From Subdoligranulum sp. (lineage in GTDB: Bacteria; Bacillota; Clostridia; Oscillospirales; Ruminococcaceae): a DNA stretch of 27,516 nt. The notes under the pieces were generated by a model that was given only the letters and a program-made list of their open reading frames with translations, was not told the DNA's origin and searched no databases. A program made the position numbers and the translations under genes. How positions within the stretch are numbered: the first letter of the stretch is position 1; the number at the start of each line of letters is the position of its first letter. Shown here piece by piece: positions 7,548 to 15,323 of this stretch. Location of the stretch: assembly GCA_004555405.1 (NCBI GenBank), contig SFIE01000022.1, positions 1-27,516 on the forward strand. The letters are read 5' to 3'.

Positions 7548-7923
7548 CCTTTACCACCACCTTCACCTTACGCAGCAGCTTTTTCTCCGCATTTTGTTCG
7601 GCAGGGCGAATATGCGGCTTTCCGGCAACCCGCCCGCCGCCGCGTTTTGCGTGACCATTTTCCAGCAGGTGTGTCAGCTGATAACTGGTCTTGTTGTGTA
7701 CTGTGATGCGGATATCCTCGGCGTTTTCAAAATCCGTTTTTGTCCGCCACCCACGGCGATATTTTCCCTTTTTACGGGGGCTATTCTGCCGAATTTCATC
7801 ACGGCACTGATCCGCTGCAGCCTTCACGGCATCCTTTACACCGTCGGTCACATCCTGCCGGTAGCTTTCCAGTTCCTCTGCCACAGCCCGGGCAAGCTCA
7901 TCCACCCGAATTGTTTTGCTCAT
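7537..7923 (-). CDS. HK97 gp10-family head-tail joining protein (128 aa)
   Basis: A neck protein of the HK97 gp10 family. The ATG at 7921-7923 (MSKTIRVDELARAVAEELES) was chosen for a GGTGGTG ribosome-binding site just upstream; earlier in-frame starts would run far into the head-closure gene. Features are an N-terminal amphipathic helix, then a SPRKKGKYRRGWRTKT segment (about 55-70), and the family's typical HNKTSYQLTHLLENGHAKRGGGRVAGKPHI signature (about 80-110), including L-x-E-x-G-H and G-x-P-H-I-R-P. It overlaps the head-closure gene by 26 nt. Confidence 0.9.
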   Translation of the reverse strand: MSKTIRVDELARAVAEELESYRQDVTDGVKDAVKAAADQCRDEIRQNSPRKKGKYRRGWRTKTDFENAEDIRITVHNKTSYQLTHLLENGHAKRGGGRVAGKPHIRPAEQNAEKKLLRKVKVVVKGDS

Positions 7924-8266
7924 TTTTTTGCACCACCCTGATCTTGCACAGCTTGTGCCGGAATTCCATGTCATCCACGCTCTGTATGGCATACGACCGC
8001 CCCTCAAACAGCAGCTGCCAGCGGGTCAGATCAGCGCTTGCCGCCGCCCTGGCCAGCACCGGGCTCCACCGCAGCACAAACACCAGTGTATTTTGCTGGC
8101 CCTGTGCTGCAGCTGCCCAGTATTCTTGCCCATACAGGCTGTTGATGGCGGCAAAAGCCTTTTCTGCTGTGTGCCATACAAGGGTCTGGTTGCCAATGGC
8201 GTCCTGCTGTGCTGTGTATTCCTGCAGCTCCACTGCATAGCGCAGCTTCCCGGGGTTTACTCGCAT
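7898..8266 (-). CDS. phage head closure protein, SPP1 gp16-like (122 aa)
   Basis: This is the adaptor that closes the head after DNA packaging. The product begins MRVNPGKLRYAVELQEYTAQ, and the segments KLRYAVELQEYTAQQDAIGN and LVWHTAEKAFAAINSLYGQEYWAAAAQGQQNT match the 'L..RI.lq....d..G....W....vwA.i..l.g.E...A' signature of the head-closure family, followed by LLFEGRSYAIQSVDDMEFRHKLCKI near the C-terminus. Size is typical. It overlaps the connector gene by 10 nt. Confidence 0.9.
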   Translation of the reverse strand: MRVNPGKLRYAVELQEYTAQQDAIGNQTLVWHTAEKAFAAINSLYGQEYWAAAAQGQQNTLVFVLRWSPVLARAAASADLTRWQLLFEGRSYAIQSVDDMEFRHKLCKIRVVQKNEQNNSGG

Positions 8267-8568
8267 ACAAGATTCCTCCTGTGCATACCAAGAATAGCAT
8301 CCAGCGTGTGATTCACCGCCGCCGTTTCCTGTGTGGCCGTGCGATTATCGTACAGATCCTGGCACAAGATCAGATAAGCCAGAGTGATGTCTTCATAGTC
8401 ATCCAGCCCCTTTTGTGTGCCGGTCGGATATCGAGGGATACCGGTGTACCCTTCGATATAGGCCAGTGCTGCGCTCATAATGCCTTCCAGTTCCGCTGTG
8501 CTGTAGCTGCCCTCCGGCAGCCGCAGATACTCTGCCAAGCTGTCGGGCGTCACCGCTGTGATCCTCAT
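8257..8568 (-). CDS. head-tail connector protein, HK97 gp6-like (103 aa)
   Basis: A helical connector that binds under the portal. The product starts MRITAVTPDSLAEYLRLPEG and includes STAELEGIMSAALAYIEGYTG, where the 'A...YIE.yTG' helix is diagnostic of gp6-like/DNA-packaging connector proteins, followed by DDYEDITLAYLILCQDLYDNR and VNHTLDAILGMHRRNLV at the C-terminus. It follows the major capsid gene by 17 nt and overlaps the head-closure gene. Length is normal for the family. Confidence 0.9.
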   Translation of the reverse strand: MRITAVTPDSLAEYLRLPEGSYSTAELEGIMSAALAYIEGYTGIPRYPTGTQKGLDDYEDITLAYLILCQDLYDNRTATQETAAVNHTLDAILGMHRRNLVCE

Positions 8569-8585
8569 AGGCTCACTTCCCTTGC

Positions 8586-9734
8586 TTATGCAGATTTCAT
8601 AGCCAGCACGGCGAGCTTCTGGTGATCGGTGACCTTGGCGTCAAACTCAAACCAGCTGATCACACCAGTGGCGTGCAGATCCGCATATTTTTCGCGCAGG
8701 ATCTGGATCTGCATATTTTCGCGCATATTGCAGGACAGGCCGGTGTAGTCACCGTACAAAACGCTCTTGGCGCTGGCGGCAATGGCGGGCATATTGTCCG
8801 ACAGATACACCGGCTTGCCCAGCAAACGGTACGGGAACGCACCGGTGAGATCATCCTGCAGGAGATAACGCCCGTTCGTATCCTTCAACTTTTTGATTGC
8901 CACAAAGGTCGCGGGGTTCATGGTCCAGCAGGCATTTGTCTGATATGCCTGAGGAATCTTGCTCTGCAGCTCGATCAGCTCATCGGCAGTAATGGCGGTG
9001 GAGGATGCCGCGGTCAGAGTTGTCGAAGTGGACAGCGCGCCTTCCACCTTGCCGTAGGTGCCGTGCAGCAGTTCCTTTTCCAGGAACAGCGCAATTTCCT
9101 CCGCCATCTGGTTCACAACAAAATCAACCACGCTAAAGGCCGCATTGTTTTCCACGCTGCGGCCGATCAGTGTGAGGGCACCGGCAAGATAACCGCCCAG
9201 ATCCACGCTGGTAAACTTGCCTGCATCCGCAGTGATGGCAGAGAATTCGTTCTGATAGCCAACCGCAATGTCATGGGTTCCTGCCTTGCCCCATACAGGC
9301 ACCTTCAGGGTACCCTTAACGGTATACATGGTGCAGCCCTTCAGGATGGGGCAGCGCTCTTTTACAGCTTTAACAATGCGGTTTGCAATGGTCACCGGGA
9401 TGATAGCACCATTGTTACCCATGCTCAGATTCTGTTCACCGGCTCGCTGCTCCTTCACAGTACCCAGAACATAATCCGCAAAGGCGCGCTCTTCCATGGC
9501 TGCGCGCTCCTCGGCACTGTCGGGCTGCTTTGCCATGTTGTTCATGTTCAGAGTGCGGGCGCGCTCCTCGCGGGCGATCGTTTCATCCAACGCCTTCACC
9601 TCGGCCTCAGCCTGATCAAACGCCTTCGTTTCCTCCTCGTTCATGGCGCGGTTTTCGGTATCCGCTGCCGCCACCAGATCGTTCATCTTCTGCACCAGTT
9701 CGGCGCGCTTTTCATGCAATGCTTTCAGATTCAT
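8586..9734 (-). CDS. HK97-type major capsid protein with N-terminal scaffold domain (382 aa)
   Basis: Forms the icosahedral capsid. The ATG at 9732-9734 (MNLKALHEKRAELVQKMNDL) has a GAGAGGT ribosome-binding site; in-frame codons upstream would overlap the protease. Residues 1-100 are a charged coiled coil (the delta/scaffold domain removed by the protease), and the mature shell likely starts near the glycine-rich MGNNGAIIPVTIANRIVKAV stretch. The HK97 fold is indicated by the E-loop/P-domain text and the C-terminal LGKPVYLSDNMPAIAASAKSVLYGDYTG segment (about 318-345), the commonest recognisable patch of this family. It follows the protease, with the connector downstream. Confidence 0.95.
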   Translation of the reverse strand: MNLKALHEKRAELVQKMNDLVAAADTENRAMNEEETKAFDQAEAEVKALDETIAREERARTLNMNNMAKQPDSAEERAAMEERAFADYVLGTVKEQRAGEQNLSMGNNGAIIPVTIANRIVKAVKERCPILKGCTMYTVKGTLKVPVWGKAGTHDIAVGYQNEFSAITADAGKFTSVDLGGYLAGALTLIGRSVENNAAFSVVDFVVNQMAEEIALFLEKELLHGTYGKVEGALSTSTTLTAASSTAITADELIELQSKIPQAYQTNACWTMNPATFVAIKKLKDTNGRYLLQDDLTGAFPYRLLGKPVYLSDNMPAIAASAKSVLYGDYTGLSCNMRENMQIQILREKYADLHATGVISWFEFDAKVTDHQKLAVLAMKSA

Positions 9735-9748
9735 GCTAAATACCTCTC

Positions 9749-10327
9749 TTAATCGTGTTTCACGGCGTTCACACGGCCCCAAAAGGCCGAGTTATCAAAA
9801 TTCGGCTTCTCCCGAATTTCTACAGGATTTTCAAAGCTGCGGGTTTCTACAATGCTTTCCCCGCCAGCGCGCAGCTCCACGCTGGTAGCCGAGTATACCG
9901 GCTGTTTGTTTACCACCAGCGTCACATGGTCAAGATCAAGGGCCTTGATGCGCCGCAGCGGCAGATCATCGGCTCTTGCCTCCAATTCATCCTCGACATT
10001 GTACATGCCGAAGCTCCACCCTCTGATCTTGCCTTTTTTTGCAAGCTCGATCAAAGTGCTGTCTGTGATCAACACATCCGCGTGTAAGCCAATGCTGTCC
10101 TCAAACAGCTTCAGGCTGCCGTTGCTTGTTTCTGCATACACATGGCTGCCGTCATGGTCCACCGTGAGCGTGATGTTTCCCGCTCGGCCGATAGCCGCTT
10201 CAAAGGCTCTCGGCTCAATTTCCTCGATCACCTTGCCATGCGGCGTGATCACCGGTCGGCTTTTCTTTTCCGTAACATTCACATACCCAGAAATGTGTGC
10301 TCCATCGGCACGAAATTCCAGCTGCAT
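9749..10327 (-). CDS. HK97-family prohead maturation protease (192 aa)
   Basis: A serine protease that cleaves the capsid scaffold domain. It begins MQLEFRADGAHISGYVNVTE, where 'ISGYxxV' is the family N-terminal strand. The expected catalytic residues are in place: His58 in LTVDHDG and Ser105 in RGWSFGMYN. The C-terminal part (LDHVTLVVNKQPVYSATSVEL) matches the usual 'E-V-S-l-V-x-x-P-A-Y' strand region in a modified form. Length is normal. The start has a GGAGGTGAAGA type ribosome-binding site. A transcription terminator lies immediately upstream of this gene, which is odd for a head-gene operon. Confidence 0.93.
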   Translation of the reverse strand: MQLEFRADGAHISGYVNVTEKKSRPVITPHGKVIEEIEPRAFEAAIGRAGNITLTVDHDGSHVYAETSNGSLKLFEDSIGLHADVLITDSTLIELAKKGKIRGWSFGMYNVEDELEARADDLPLRRIKALDLDHVTLVVNKQPVYSATSVELRAGGESIVETRSFENPVEIREKPNFDNSAFWGRVNAVKHD

Positions 10328-10354
10328 AGTTCTTCACCTCCGTAAAATGGGTAC

Positions 10355-10387
10355 AAAAAAACCACGGTGCGCTTGCATCGTGGTTTA
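10355..10387 (-). terminator. intrinsic terminator inside the head-gene operon
   Basis: On the minus strand the arms AAACCACG and CGTGGTTT enclose a short GC-rich part (ATGC-AAGC-GCAC) and are followed by seven T in a row. It sits between the 99-aa gene and the protease gene. The hairpin-plus-U-tract is textbook; whether it stops transcription in vivo is unknown. Confidence 0.8.
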
Positions 10388-10438
10388 ATTTATTTAAAAA
10401 TCGGTTCAAACAAAAGGAATGATCTCTTTTGCCATCAG

Positions 10439-10738
10439 TCAATCCTCATCCAGCCATTCATTTTCACCAGCATCAAGGTCTTCAACCGGCTCACGGCCAT
10501 CGGCGAGAGTATCAAAATACTCTATCAGCTCTTTTATCGTTGCATTTTTGTGCCTTTGGGCATAGGTCATCATTTCATCCTCTACACCGTATGTGCGCGG
10601 CCCGTTTACAAGCCCAAGATAATTGGCATAATCCTCATAAGAAGCCTCGCTGCCATCTGGTGGATAAGCCGTGTCGTGGTATCGTTCAACAATAAGCTTA
10701 ACATACGGTGTACGATCTTCAGGCTTTATCATATGCAT
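10439..10738 (-). CDS. small acidic protein between portal and protease (99 aa, unknown)
   Basis: The protein starts MHMIKPEDRTPYVKLIVERY and ends GENEWLDED; about a quarter of its residues are Asp or Glu, against roughly nine Lys/Arg. It looks like a compact helical protein with an acidic tail. The ATG has a GGGG ribosome-binding site 8 nt upstream and begins 4 nt after the portal stop; an intrinsic terminator follows about 50 nt after its stop. HK97-type phages normally have the protease directly after the portal, so this is an extra gene. I do not recognise the family. A moron-type function, or a partner/immunity protein for the basic C-terminal domain of the portal just upstream, are the options I find plausible. 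Confidence 0.75.
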   Translation of the reverse strand: MHMIKPEDRTPYVKLIVERYHDTAYPPDGSEASYEDYANYLGLVNGPRTYGVEDEMMTYAQRHKNATIKELIEYFDTLADGREPVEDLDAGENEWLDED

Positions 10739-10742
10739 AATG

Positions 10743-12293
10743 TTATCCCCTGTCCTTAATAGGCTGCTTACTGTGTACCGTTAGCCCGCCATAGCCGTCT
10801 GCACTGGCGCGATACAAATAGGTAGCATTTGTAATAGGTCTTGCTCCGTCTTCCGGCTTTAGCCCAGGATACCTTGTATTAAATGCGCCGCACAGTTTTG
10901 CGTACTCTTTGGGTTTCAGCTGCACTCCGTTGTGATTGCGCTGCGGACTCGGTGCATACTTTGTGCCGCCCTTTTTGCGGCGGATGCTGCCGCCTCCACC
11001 GCCACCGGCAAAACGGCCCTTTTCATCGCGTTTGTAGTAGCGGCCTCTTTGTTCCAGTATACCATCTTCAGGGCCTTGCGGCAATGCCTCCGGCCCGGAA
11101 TCGCCCAAAATTTGGCGTGTACCTGTGTTGGGCGTAAACAATTCGTGCGTTTTGGGGTCATACAGCACATCCTGCAGGCCAAGCCGGATCCACCCAAGCC
11201 CCAAAGGCTCCATATCCTCGGCGTAGCGCACCTCATCGATCTGCATAAAGTTGGCATCCAGAGCCGTTTTGTATGCAGCAAATCGGCTCTGCATATCGCC
11301 GCGCAGCAGTTCCTTCGTGTCGAAAGCGAAATAATAATGCCCCTTTTCCTTTTCCAGCAGCAGATCACGGTTCAAAGCGCATTCGATGGTGCTCATCAGC
11401 GGCACAGCTGCAAGCCGTGCCAAGCTTGCCACCTCTTTTTCTCCTGCTGTACCTGCCATGCACCCCGTGGACACATGGAACAGCTTGGCAAACTCGGCCG
11501 CATTGGTCTGCTTGTTTTCATTCATCTGCAGCTCTGCGCTGGTGTTGCTGGATTCCTTGAAATCAATGCCCTTGTTCAGCAACACAAAATTGTCGCTGCC
11601 CTCGCTGTCGGCGCTGTACAGGCGGGAAAATGCATTTCGCAAGGAATCCAGGCTTTCCTTGTCCAGCGCCTTTTCGCTTTTCAAAAAGCCTTTTTTGTTG
11701 CCGCCGCGCCGTGCCATGTTGCGTTCGTACACCAGCGCAGAATAGGCCGTTTCAATCAGCTTTGCGTTTTCCTGCGTAATGGGGCAGCCCTCGGCACCAT
11801 CCTGCGTGTTGCGCAGGATCTTGAAAAATTCAAACGGTCGGTAAGTGTTTCCGGCCACCTGAATGTTAAAATCCTTCAGGATCGGGTCATTGCCCTTCAG
11901 GATGGAAACATCCTGTTCCCGCACATAGTGCAGCCCGGAAATGCGGCCGTTATCACGGCGGATATATGCATAGCCACCCTTGCCAAGGTAGTAGTCGCGC
12001 ACCATCGCCTTCCAGAATTCGTTTGCGTTCAGAGTGTCCCCGGTTTCATCGTTTAACAGCCGCAGCCGGATATCACTGGTTACTTCGCGCGCCTTTACGC
12101 CTGGCTGCTCCTGATACAGTTTGATAGGCGTGCTGGCCACCATGTTGGCGATCAGATCAATGCCGCCTGCCACCGTGGGCACCTGCAGCGCCATTTCCCG
12201 GGTCACGCCGCTGCCGCCCAAAAACGATATCAGCAGCGGATCTTCCGGGATCACTTCGGCCGCCCGATTTTCCTTTTGCCAAAACCATCTCAT
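10743..12293 (-). CDS. phage portal protein, HK97 family, with a Gly-linked basic C-terminal domain
   Basis: Dodecameric portal at the unique capsid vertex. The ATG at 12291-12293 (MRWFWQKENRAAEVIPEDPL) is preferred because the GGGGG upstream is 10 nt away; an ATG 9 nt earlier is too close. Numbered from that earlier ATG, the HK97-portal core covers about 25-400 (VTREMALQVPTVAGGIDLIA; LYYLGKGGYAYIRRDN-like segment at 104-118; FKILRNTQDGAEG at 160-172; FHVSTGCMAGTAGEK at 275-289). After RYYKRDEKGRFA comes a run of six Gly (433-438), a basic linker, and an extra domain (461-519, LKPKEYAKLCGAFNTRYPGL to the C-terminus). This tail resembles C-terminal extensions recurring on phage head proteins, but I cannot name it. 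Confidence 0.93.
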   Translation of the reverse strand: MRWFWQKENRAAEVIPEDPLLISFLGGSGVTREMALQVPTVAGGIDLIANMVASTPIKLYQEQPGVKAREVTSDIRLRLLNDETGDTLNANEFWKAMVRDYYLGKGGYAYIRRDNGRISGLHYVREQDVSILKGNDPILKDFNIQVAGNTYRPFEFFKILRNTQDGAEGCPITQENAKLIETAYSALVYERNMARRGGNKKGFLKSEKALDKESLDSLRNAFSRLYSADSEGSDNFVLLNKGIDFKESSNTSAELQMNENKQTNAAEFAKLFHVSTGCMAGTAGEKEVASLARLAAVPLMSTIECALNRDLLLEKEKGHYYFAFDTKELLRGDMQSRFAAYKTALDANFMQIDEVRYAEDMEPLGLGWIRLGLQDVLYDPKTHELFTPNTGTRQILGDSGPEALPQGPEDGILEQRGRYYKRDEKGRFAGGGGGGSIRRKKGGTKYAPSPQRNHNGVQLKPKEYAKLCGAFNTRYPGLKPEDGARPITNATYLYRASADGYGGLTVHSKQPIKDRG

Positions 12294-12308
12294 ATATGGC
12301 ATTCCCCC

Positions 12309-14000
12309 TTAATATTGCGCCACAAAGCTGTCATGCCCGAACAGCATGTCCTGCTCTACCAGATAAGTGGCATTGATCAGCGCCACCACTTCGTCAACCT
12401 TACCCTCGGATTTCTTTTTGTTCACATACTTGTTCCGGTTGGTATCCTCCGTGCAGCGGGCGTTCTGGAAGTTGATTTCCAGCATCCGGTTTTCATCATA
12501 CCGAAACTGTTTGTTCAGTATTTTTTCCCGCAGCAGTTTTGTGGGCGAATGCAGCACACTGGAGTGCTGTCGGATCTCTACGCACTCAATGCCAGCTGCC
12601 TCCAGCTTCTGCACTGTGGATAGTGCATTCCAGCGGTCGTACCCGCATTGCACGATTTCCACCCCATATTTCTCCGGCAGCGAAAGAATAAAATTCTCAA
12701 TGTACCCATAGTCGATCACCTCGCTGCCGCAGCCAAAGCACACGCCCTGTGCGATAAGCCGGTTATAATCCACCTGCTCTTTGAGGGTTTTATACTCTAC
12801 TCGCTCGGCCGGGATAAAGCCGAACACCTTAGCGTACATCACTCCGTCCGCCACGGTAGCCATCGCCAGCGCCGTGTTATCGTCCGACTGCGAAAGATCC
12901 AGCCCCAGATACACCGGCCGGCCGCGCCAGAATGCAAGATCCTCGGCACAGGCACAGGCCTGCACCTTGCTGATTTCGACATAACCCTCCACGCCAAGCC
13001 CTTTGTACTTGATGTTGTTGTGCTTGCACAAATAGTTTTCGCGCTTATTTTCGTACAGCACCGCCATGGTACGCATGGCCTTGATCGCATCAAACACCAT
13101 CTGGTTTTTTACGGCCACCGGGTTGGACTGATAAATAATGCGGTCATCGTGCATCCACTGATCATCTGTCAGATAGCAGGTATCCGGCTCATACAAGAGG
13201 CTAAACCGGCGCGCATTGTCCAGCAGCCCATCCAACGCTTTCTTGGATATATCAATTTCATCCAGCATGGCATTGTTATCATTCGGATACTGGGTTGAGA
13301 TCACAATACCCAGTTTCGACGGCAGCGTGATCTGGCCCGATCTCATAGCTTCGATGGGGTAGGCATCCATTGCACCGGCCTCATCTGCCAGAAATGCATG
13401 GGGCAGCTTACCGTCCATCTTGTCGCGGCTATAAGCCAAGGGTGTGTACTCGCTCTCGGTCAGCTTACAGCGGATCTCAGCGCGCAGTACCTTAAACACA
13501 GCCTCATCGGCCAGGGCCGGGCTGCTTTTGATGATTTTCTTCATGGCGACCTTCAGCTCACTGGAAAGCTTCAGATCCGGCGCCACCGAGAAAAACCGGC
13601 TGAACTTTGGCTCTGTCAGCAGCAGCAAAATGAAAATTACGGCTGAATTGAAGGTCTTAAAGTTTTTTCGGGCGATCTCAAGCACGGCGGTTTCGTAATA
13701 TCGTCGGCCCGCTCTATCCTTCGTGCATAGCACCGCGGCGACAAACAGCCATGCGTAATCCTCAAGCCCCTCATACATATTGCAGCCGAGATCCGGGTGG
13801 ATCATCAGCCGCAGAAGTTGACAAATCTTCTGGTAGGCATCGTTGTCTACCTTAACGCCCCGCACCTTGCCCGATACGATCATCATCCATGAAGCCGCCT
13901 GCTTTTTTACATATTCGGGCACCTTATCGTTACCCGGCTGCAGGCACCACCTGGCATATTTGACCGCAGGCCCGCGCTTGATAGAATCAGCCACCGCCAA
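12309..14000 (-). CDS. terL: terminase large subunit (563 aa)
   Basis: ATP-driven DNA packaging motor and nuclease. Motifs: Walker-A-like LEIARKNFKT (108-116), Walker B AFLADEAG (202-209), motif III GIVISTQYPN (231-240), and RNase-H-fold nuclease acids D368 (YLGLDLSQSDDNTA), D455 (CGYDRWNA) and D536 (GKVDEVVALINAT). This is the HK97/Terminase_1 type. The start is a TTG at 13998-14000 (with an in-frame GTG 6 nt later), overlapping the terS end by 14 nt and using a GGAAGG ribosome-binding site within terS. The length is normal and the motifs are intact, so this part of the prophage looks functional. Confidence 0.97.
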   Translation of the reverse strand: MAVADSIKRGPAVKYARWCLQPGNDKVPEYVKKQAASWMMIVSGKVRGVKVDNDAYQKICQLLRLMIHPDLGCNMYEGLEDYAWLFVAAVLCTKDRAGRRYYETAVLEIARKNFKTFNSAVIFILLLLTEPKFSRFFSVAPDLKLSSELKVAMKKIIKSSPALADEAVFKVLRAEIRCKLTESEYTPLAYSRDKMDGKLPHAFLADEAGAMDAYPIEAMRSGQITLPSKLGIVISTQYPNDNNAMLDEIDISKKALDGLLDNARRFSLLYEPDTCYLTDDQWMHDDRIIYQSNPVAVKNQMVFDAIKAMRTMAVLYENKRENYLCKHNNIKYKGLGVEGYVEISKVQACACAEDLAFWRGRPVYLGLDLSQSDDNTALAMATVADGVMYAKVFGFIPAERVEYKTLKEQVDYNRLIAQGVCFGCGSEVIDYGYIENFILSLPEKYGVEIVQCGYDRWNALSTVQKLEAAGIECVEIRQHSSVLHSPTKLLREKILNKQFRYDENRMLEINFQNARCTEDTNRNKYVNKKKSEGKVDEVVALINATYLVEQDMLFGHDSFVAQY

Positions 14001-14505
14001 TCAGCCCTTCCAACGTGTTTTTGGGCGCTGCCGCGCTCTTGGGAATGCTGCGCAGCGCGCTGGATACGGTCATCGCGCACTCTTTTTCGATGTCGAACAT
14101 TGCCTTGCGCTTGGCATTCACCCGATTGTCTGTATCCAGAATAGATTTTTGCATCTGGGCCTGCAGCCTGTAACTTGTTTCCGGATCCATCGTGCGGTCT
14201 TTCTCCAGCTTGGCGAGATTCTTTTCCCAACGCTCGCGCATCTTTTCAAACTTTTCGCATTCAGCGCGCAAAACGCAATAGCGATTGATCACATTTTCGT
14301 ACAGCGCATCGTTTTTGCCGATTTTCTCCAAAATAGAAACGACCCGCACAAATTCTGCGTGCGCGGTCTTATCTGCCGCCACTTGCGGCTGCTCTAACAG
14401 CGGCAGCCCGGTCAGCAGTGATTTTTCCGCTGCTTCACGCTGCTCAATTTCTTCCTTTGTCGCGTGGCCGCTGCGTGCGGCTGCCGCCTTGCTGGGTCTT
14501 GCCAT
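13987..14505 (-). CDS. terS: terminase small subunit, P27 family (172 aa)
   Basis: DNA-recognition subunit of the terminase. The product begins MARPSKAAAARSGHATKEEI, the typical 'GRPxK..' opening of P27-type small subunits, followed by a helical segment (HAEFVRVVSILEKIGKNDAL, where 'F.ri...L...' precedes 'D...' and 'Y'), a long charged helix (ECEKFEKMRERWEKNLAKLE) and a C-terminal SSALRSIPKSAA. The ATG has GAGGTG 6-7 nt upstream. A strong intrinsic terminator lies only 13 nt before the ATG, so terS must be transcribed past a terminator or from readthrough. Confidence 0.9.
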   Translation of the reverse strand: MARPSKAAAARSGHATKEEIEQREAAEKSLLTGLPLLEQPQVAADKTAHAEFVRVVSILEKIGKNDALYENVINRYCVLRAECEKFEKMRERWEKNLAKLEKDRTMDPETSYRLQAQMQKSILDTDNRVNAKRKAMFDIEKECAMTVSSALRSIPKSAAAPKNTLEGLIGGG

Positions 14506-14518
14506 TGGATCACCTCAC

Positions 14519-14546
14519 AAAAAAGGCAGCCATCCTCAGGCTGCCT
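14519..14546 (-). terminator. intrinsic terminator immediately upstream of terS
   Basis: Minus-strand arms AGGCAGCC (14539-14546) and GGCTGCCT (14524-14531) with a 7-nt loop are followed by TTTTTT. The 8-bp GC-rich stem and U-tract are a strong Rho-independent terminator between HNH and terS. The terS ribosome-binding site starts only a few bases downstream, leaving no room for a promoter after it. Confidence 0.88.
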
Positions 14547-14615
14547 CCAATCATATAAATTTTCATTTCGGGAATATTTTATCTTTCTGGGTGCCCAGTC
14601 GGTGTTGGGGCACTC

Positions 14616-15005
14616 TCAAAATTTATCCCGCCGGGCCCGGGGGGATAGCTGCGGCGGTGTATGTGTCAATTCATGCAGCGCTGCTCTGGAAATTTTTCCT
14701 GCTTCGGCCTGCTCATGGCATGGGCTGCACAGTGTGATCAGGTTGCTGTCCTCCAGCCTCTCTCCCCACGCCTCATGCAATGGCTCAATGTGGTGTACTG
14801 ATAGATTTGCATAACTGAGCCTGCCTAAGGTCAAGCACCAGCGACACAGGTGCATATCTCGTTCGCGGATCCATGCGCGCTTGTGCTGCCACGCCTGCGT
14901 GCTGCGGAAGGCATCCTGTTGCTGATATCGTCCAAAGGTTGGGCGCTTGCCGCAATCGATCTTCTTGTCGTGGATTCGCCCACAATATGGACAAGCTTTT
15001 AGCAT
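14616..15005 (-). CDS. HNH endonuclease, terminase-associated (129 aa)
   Basis: The ATG at 15003-15005 (MLKACPYCGRIHDKKIDCGK) has GGGAGG 9 nt upstream; in-frame codons further up lie in a terminator hairpin and are not credible. Motifs: zinc-knuckle Cys pairs C5/C8, C54/C57 (LCRWC) and C93/C96 (LCSPC), the catalytic HH at 71-72 (LSVHHIEPL), N88 (DSNLITL) and H97. HNH nucleases next to TerS/TerL are required for cos cleavage in HK97-type phages; the position fits that role rather than a homing nuclease. This suggests cos-type packaging. Confidence 0.93.
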   Translation of the reverse strand: MLKACPYCGRIHDKKIDCGKRPTFGRYQQQDAFRSTQAWQHKRAWIRERDMHLCRWCLTLGRLSYANLSVHHIEPLHEAWGERLEDSNLITLCSPCHEQAEAGKISRAALHELTHTPPQLSPRARRDKF

Positions 15006-15040
15006 ACGATAAGGCCTCCCGAAAAAAATGATATAAAAAT

Positions 15041-15112
15041 ACCCACCCGGCAGCGCTCTGGACAGAAGAAAAAAAATCATGTAGGTGAGCTTCTCCGGCC
15101 TGCCGGGTAGGT
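15041..15112 (-). terminator. long-loop hairpin plus U-tract 3' of the tRNA genes
   Basis: Minus-strand arm ACCTACCCGGCAG (15100-15112) pairs over 13 positions, including one G-U, with CTGCCGGGTGGGT (15041-15053), followed by ATTTTTAT. The loop is about 46 nt. It begins two bases past the tRNA-Met CCA end, so it could end or trim the tRNA transcript. The long loop makes it a weaker terminator candidate than the other two. Confidence 0.6.
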
Positions 15113-15114
15113 GT

Positions 15115-15190
15115 TGGATCCGTTAGCCGGGCTCAAACCGGCGACACGCTGCTTATGAGGCAGCTGCTCTATCAACTGAGCTATAACGGC
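15115..15190 (-). tRNA. tRNA-Met (anticodon CAT), phage-encoded
   Basis: A 76-nt cloverleaf with encoded CCA. Acceptor GCCGTTA/TAACGGA pairs except for G1-A72; the D arm is GCTC/GAGC, anticodon arm GCTGC-CTCATAA-GCAGC (anticodon CAT), and T arm GCCGG-TTTGAGC-CCGGC. Two normally invariant bases differ together: position 19 is A (AGTTGATA D loop) and position 56 is T (TTTGAGC), so the elbow pair is A-U instead of G-C. CAT could also be an Ile2 tRNA that needs lysidine; an Ile versus Met choice is not certain. Confidence 0.85.
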
Positions 15191-15203
15191 AGATATAAAA
15201 ATA

Positions 15204-15219
15204 CCGGCATTGCAGCCGG
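15204..15219 (-). repeat. 16-nt hairpin repeat 5' of tRNA-Met (copy 1)
   Basis: Minus strand CCGGCTGCAATGCCGG, a 5-bp inverted repeat with a 6-nt loop, lies 13 nt before the tRNA-Met 5' end. An identical copy precedes the other tRNA gene. Confidence 0.8.
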
Positions 15220-15323
15220 TGTAATAAAGAAATATGCGCCCGCCGGGTTTGATAGCGTGCGCATACTCATGGCCCATTGCGTGGGTACGCCCCAGCAAAC
15301 TTTCCCGCAGCCGGGCACGGGAT

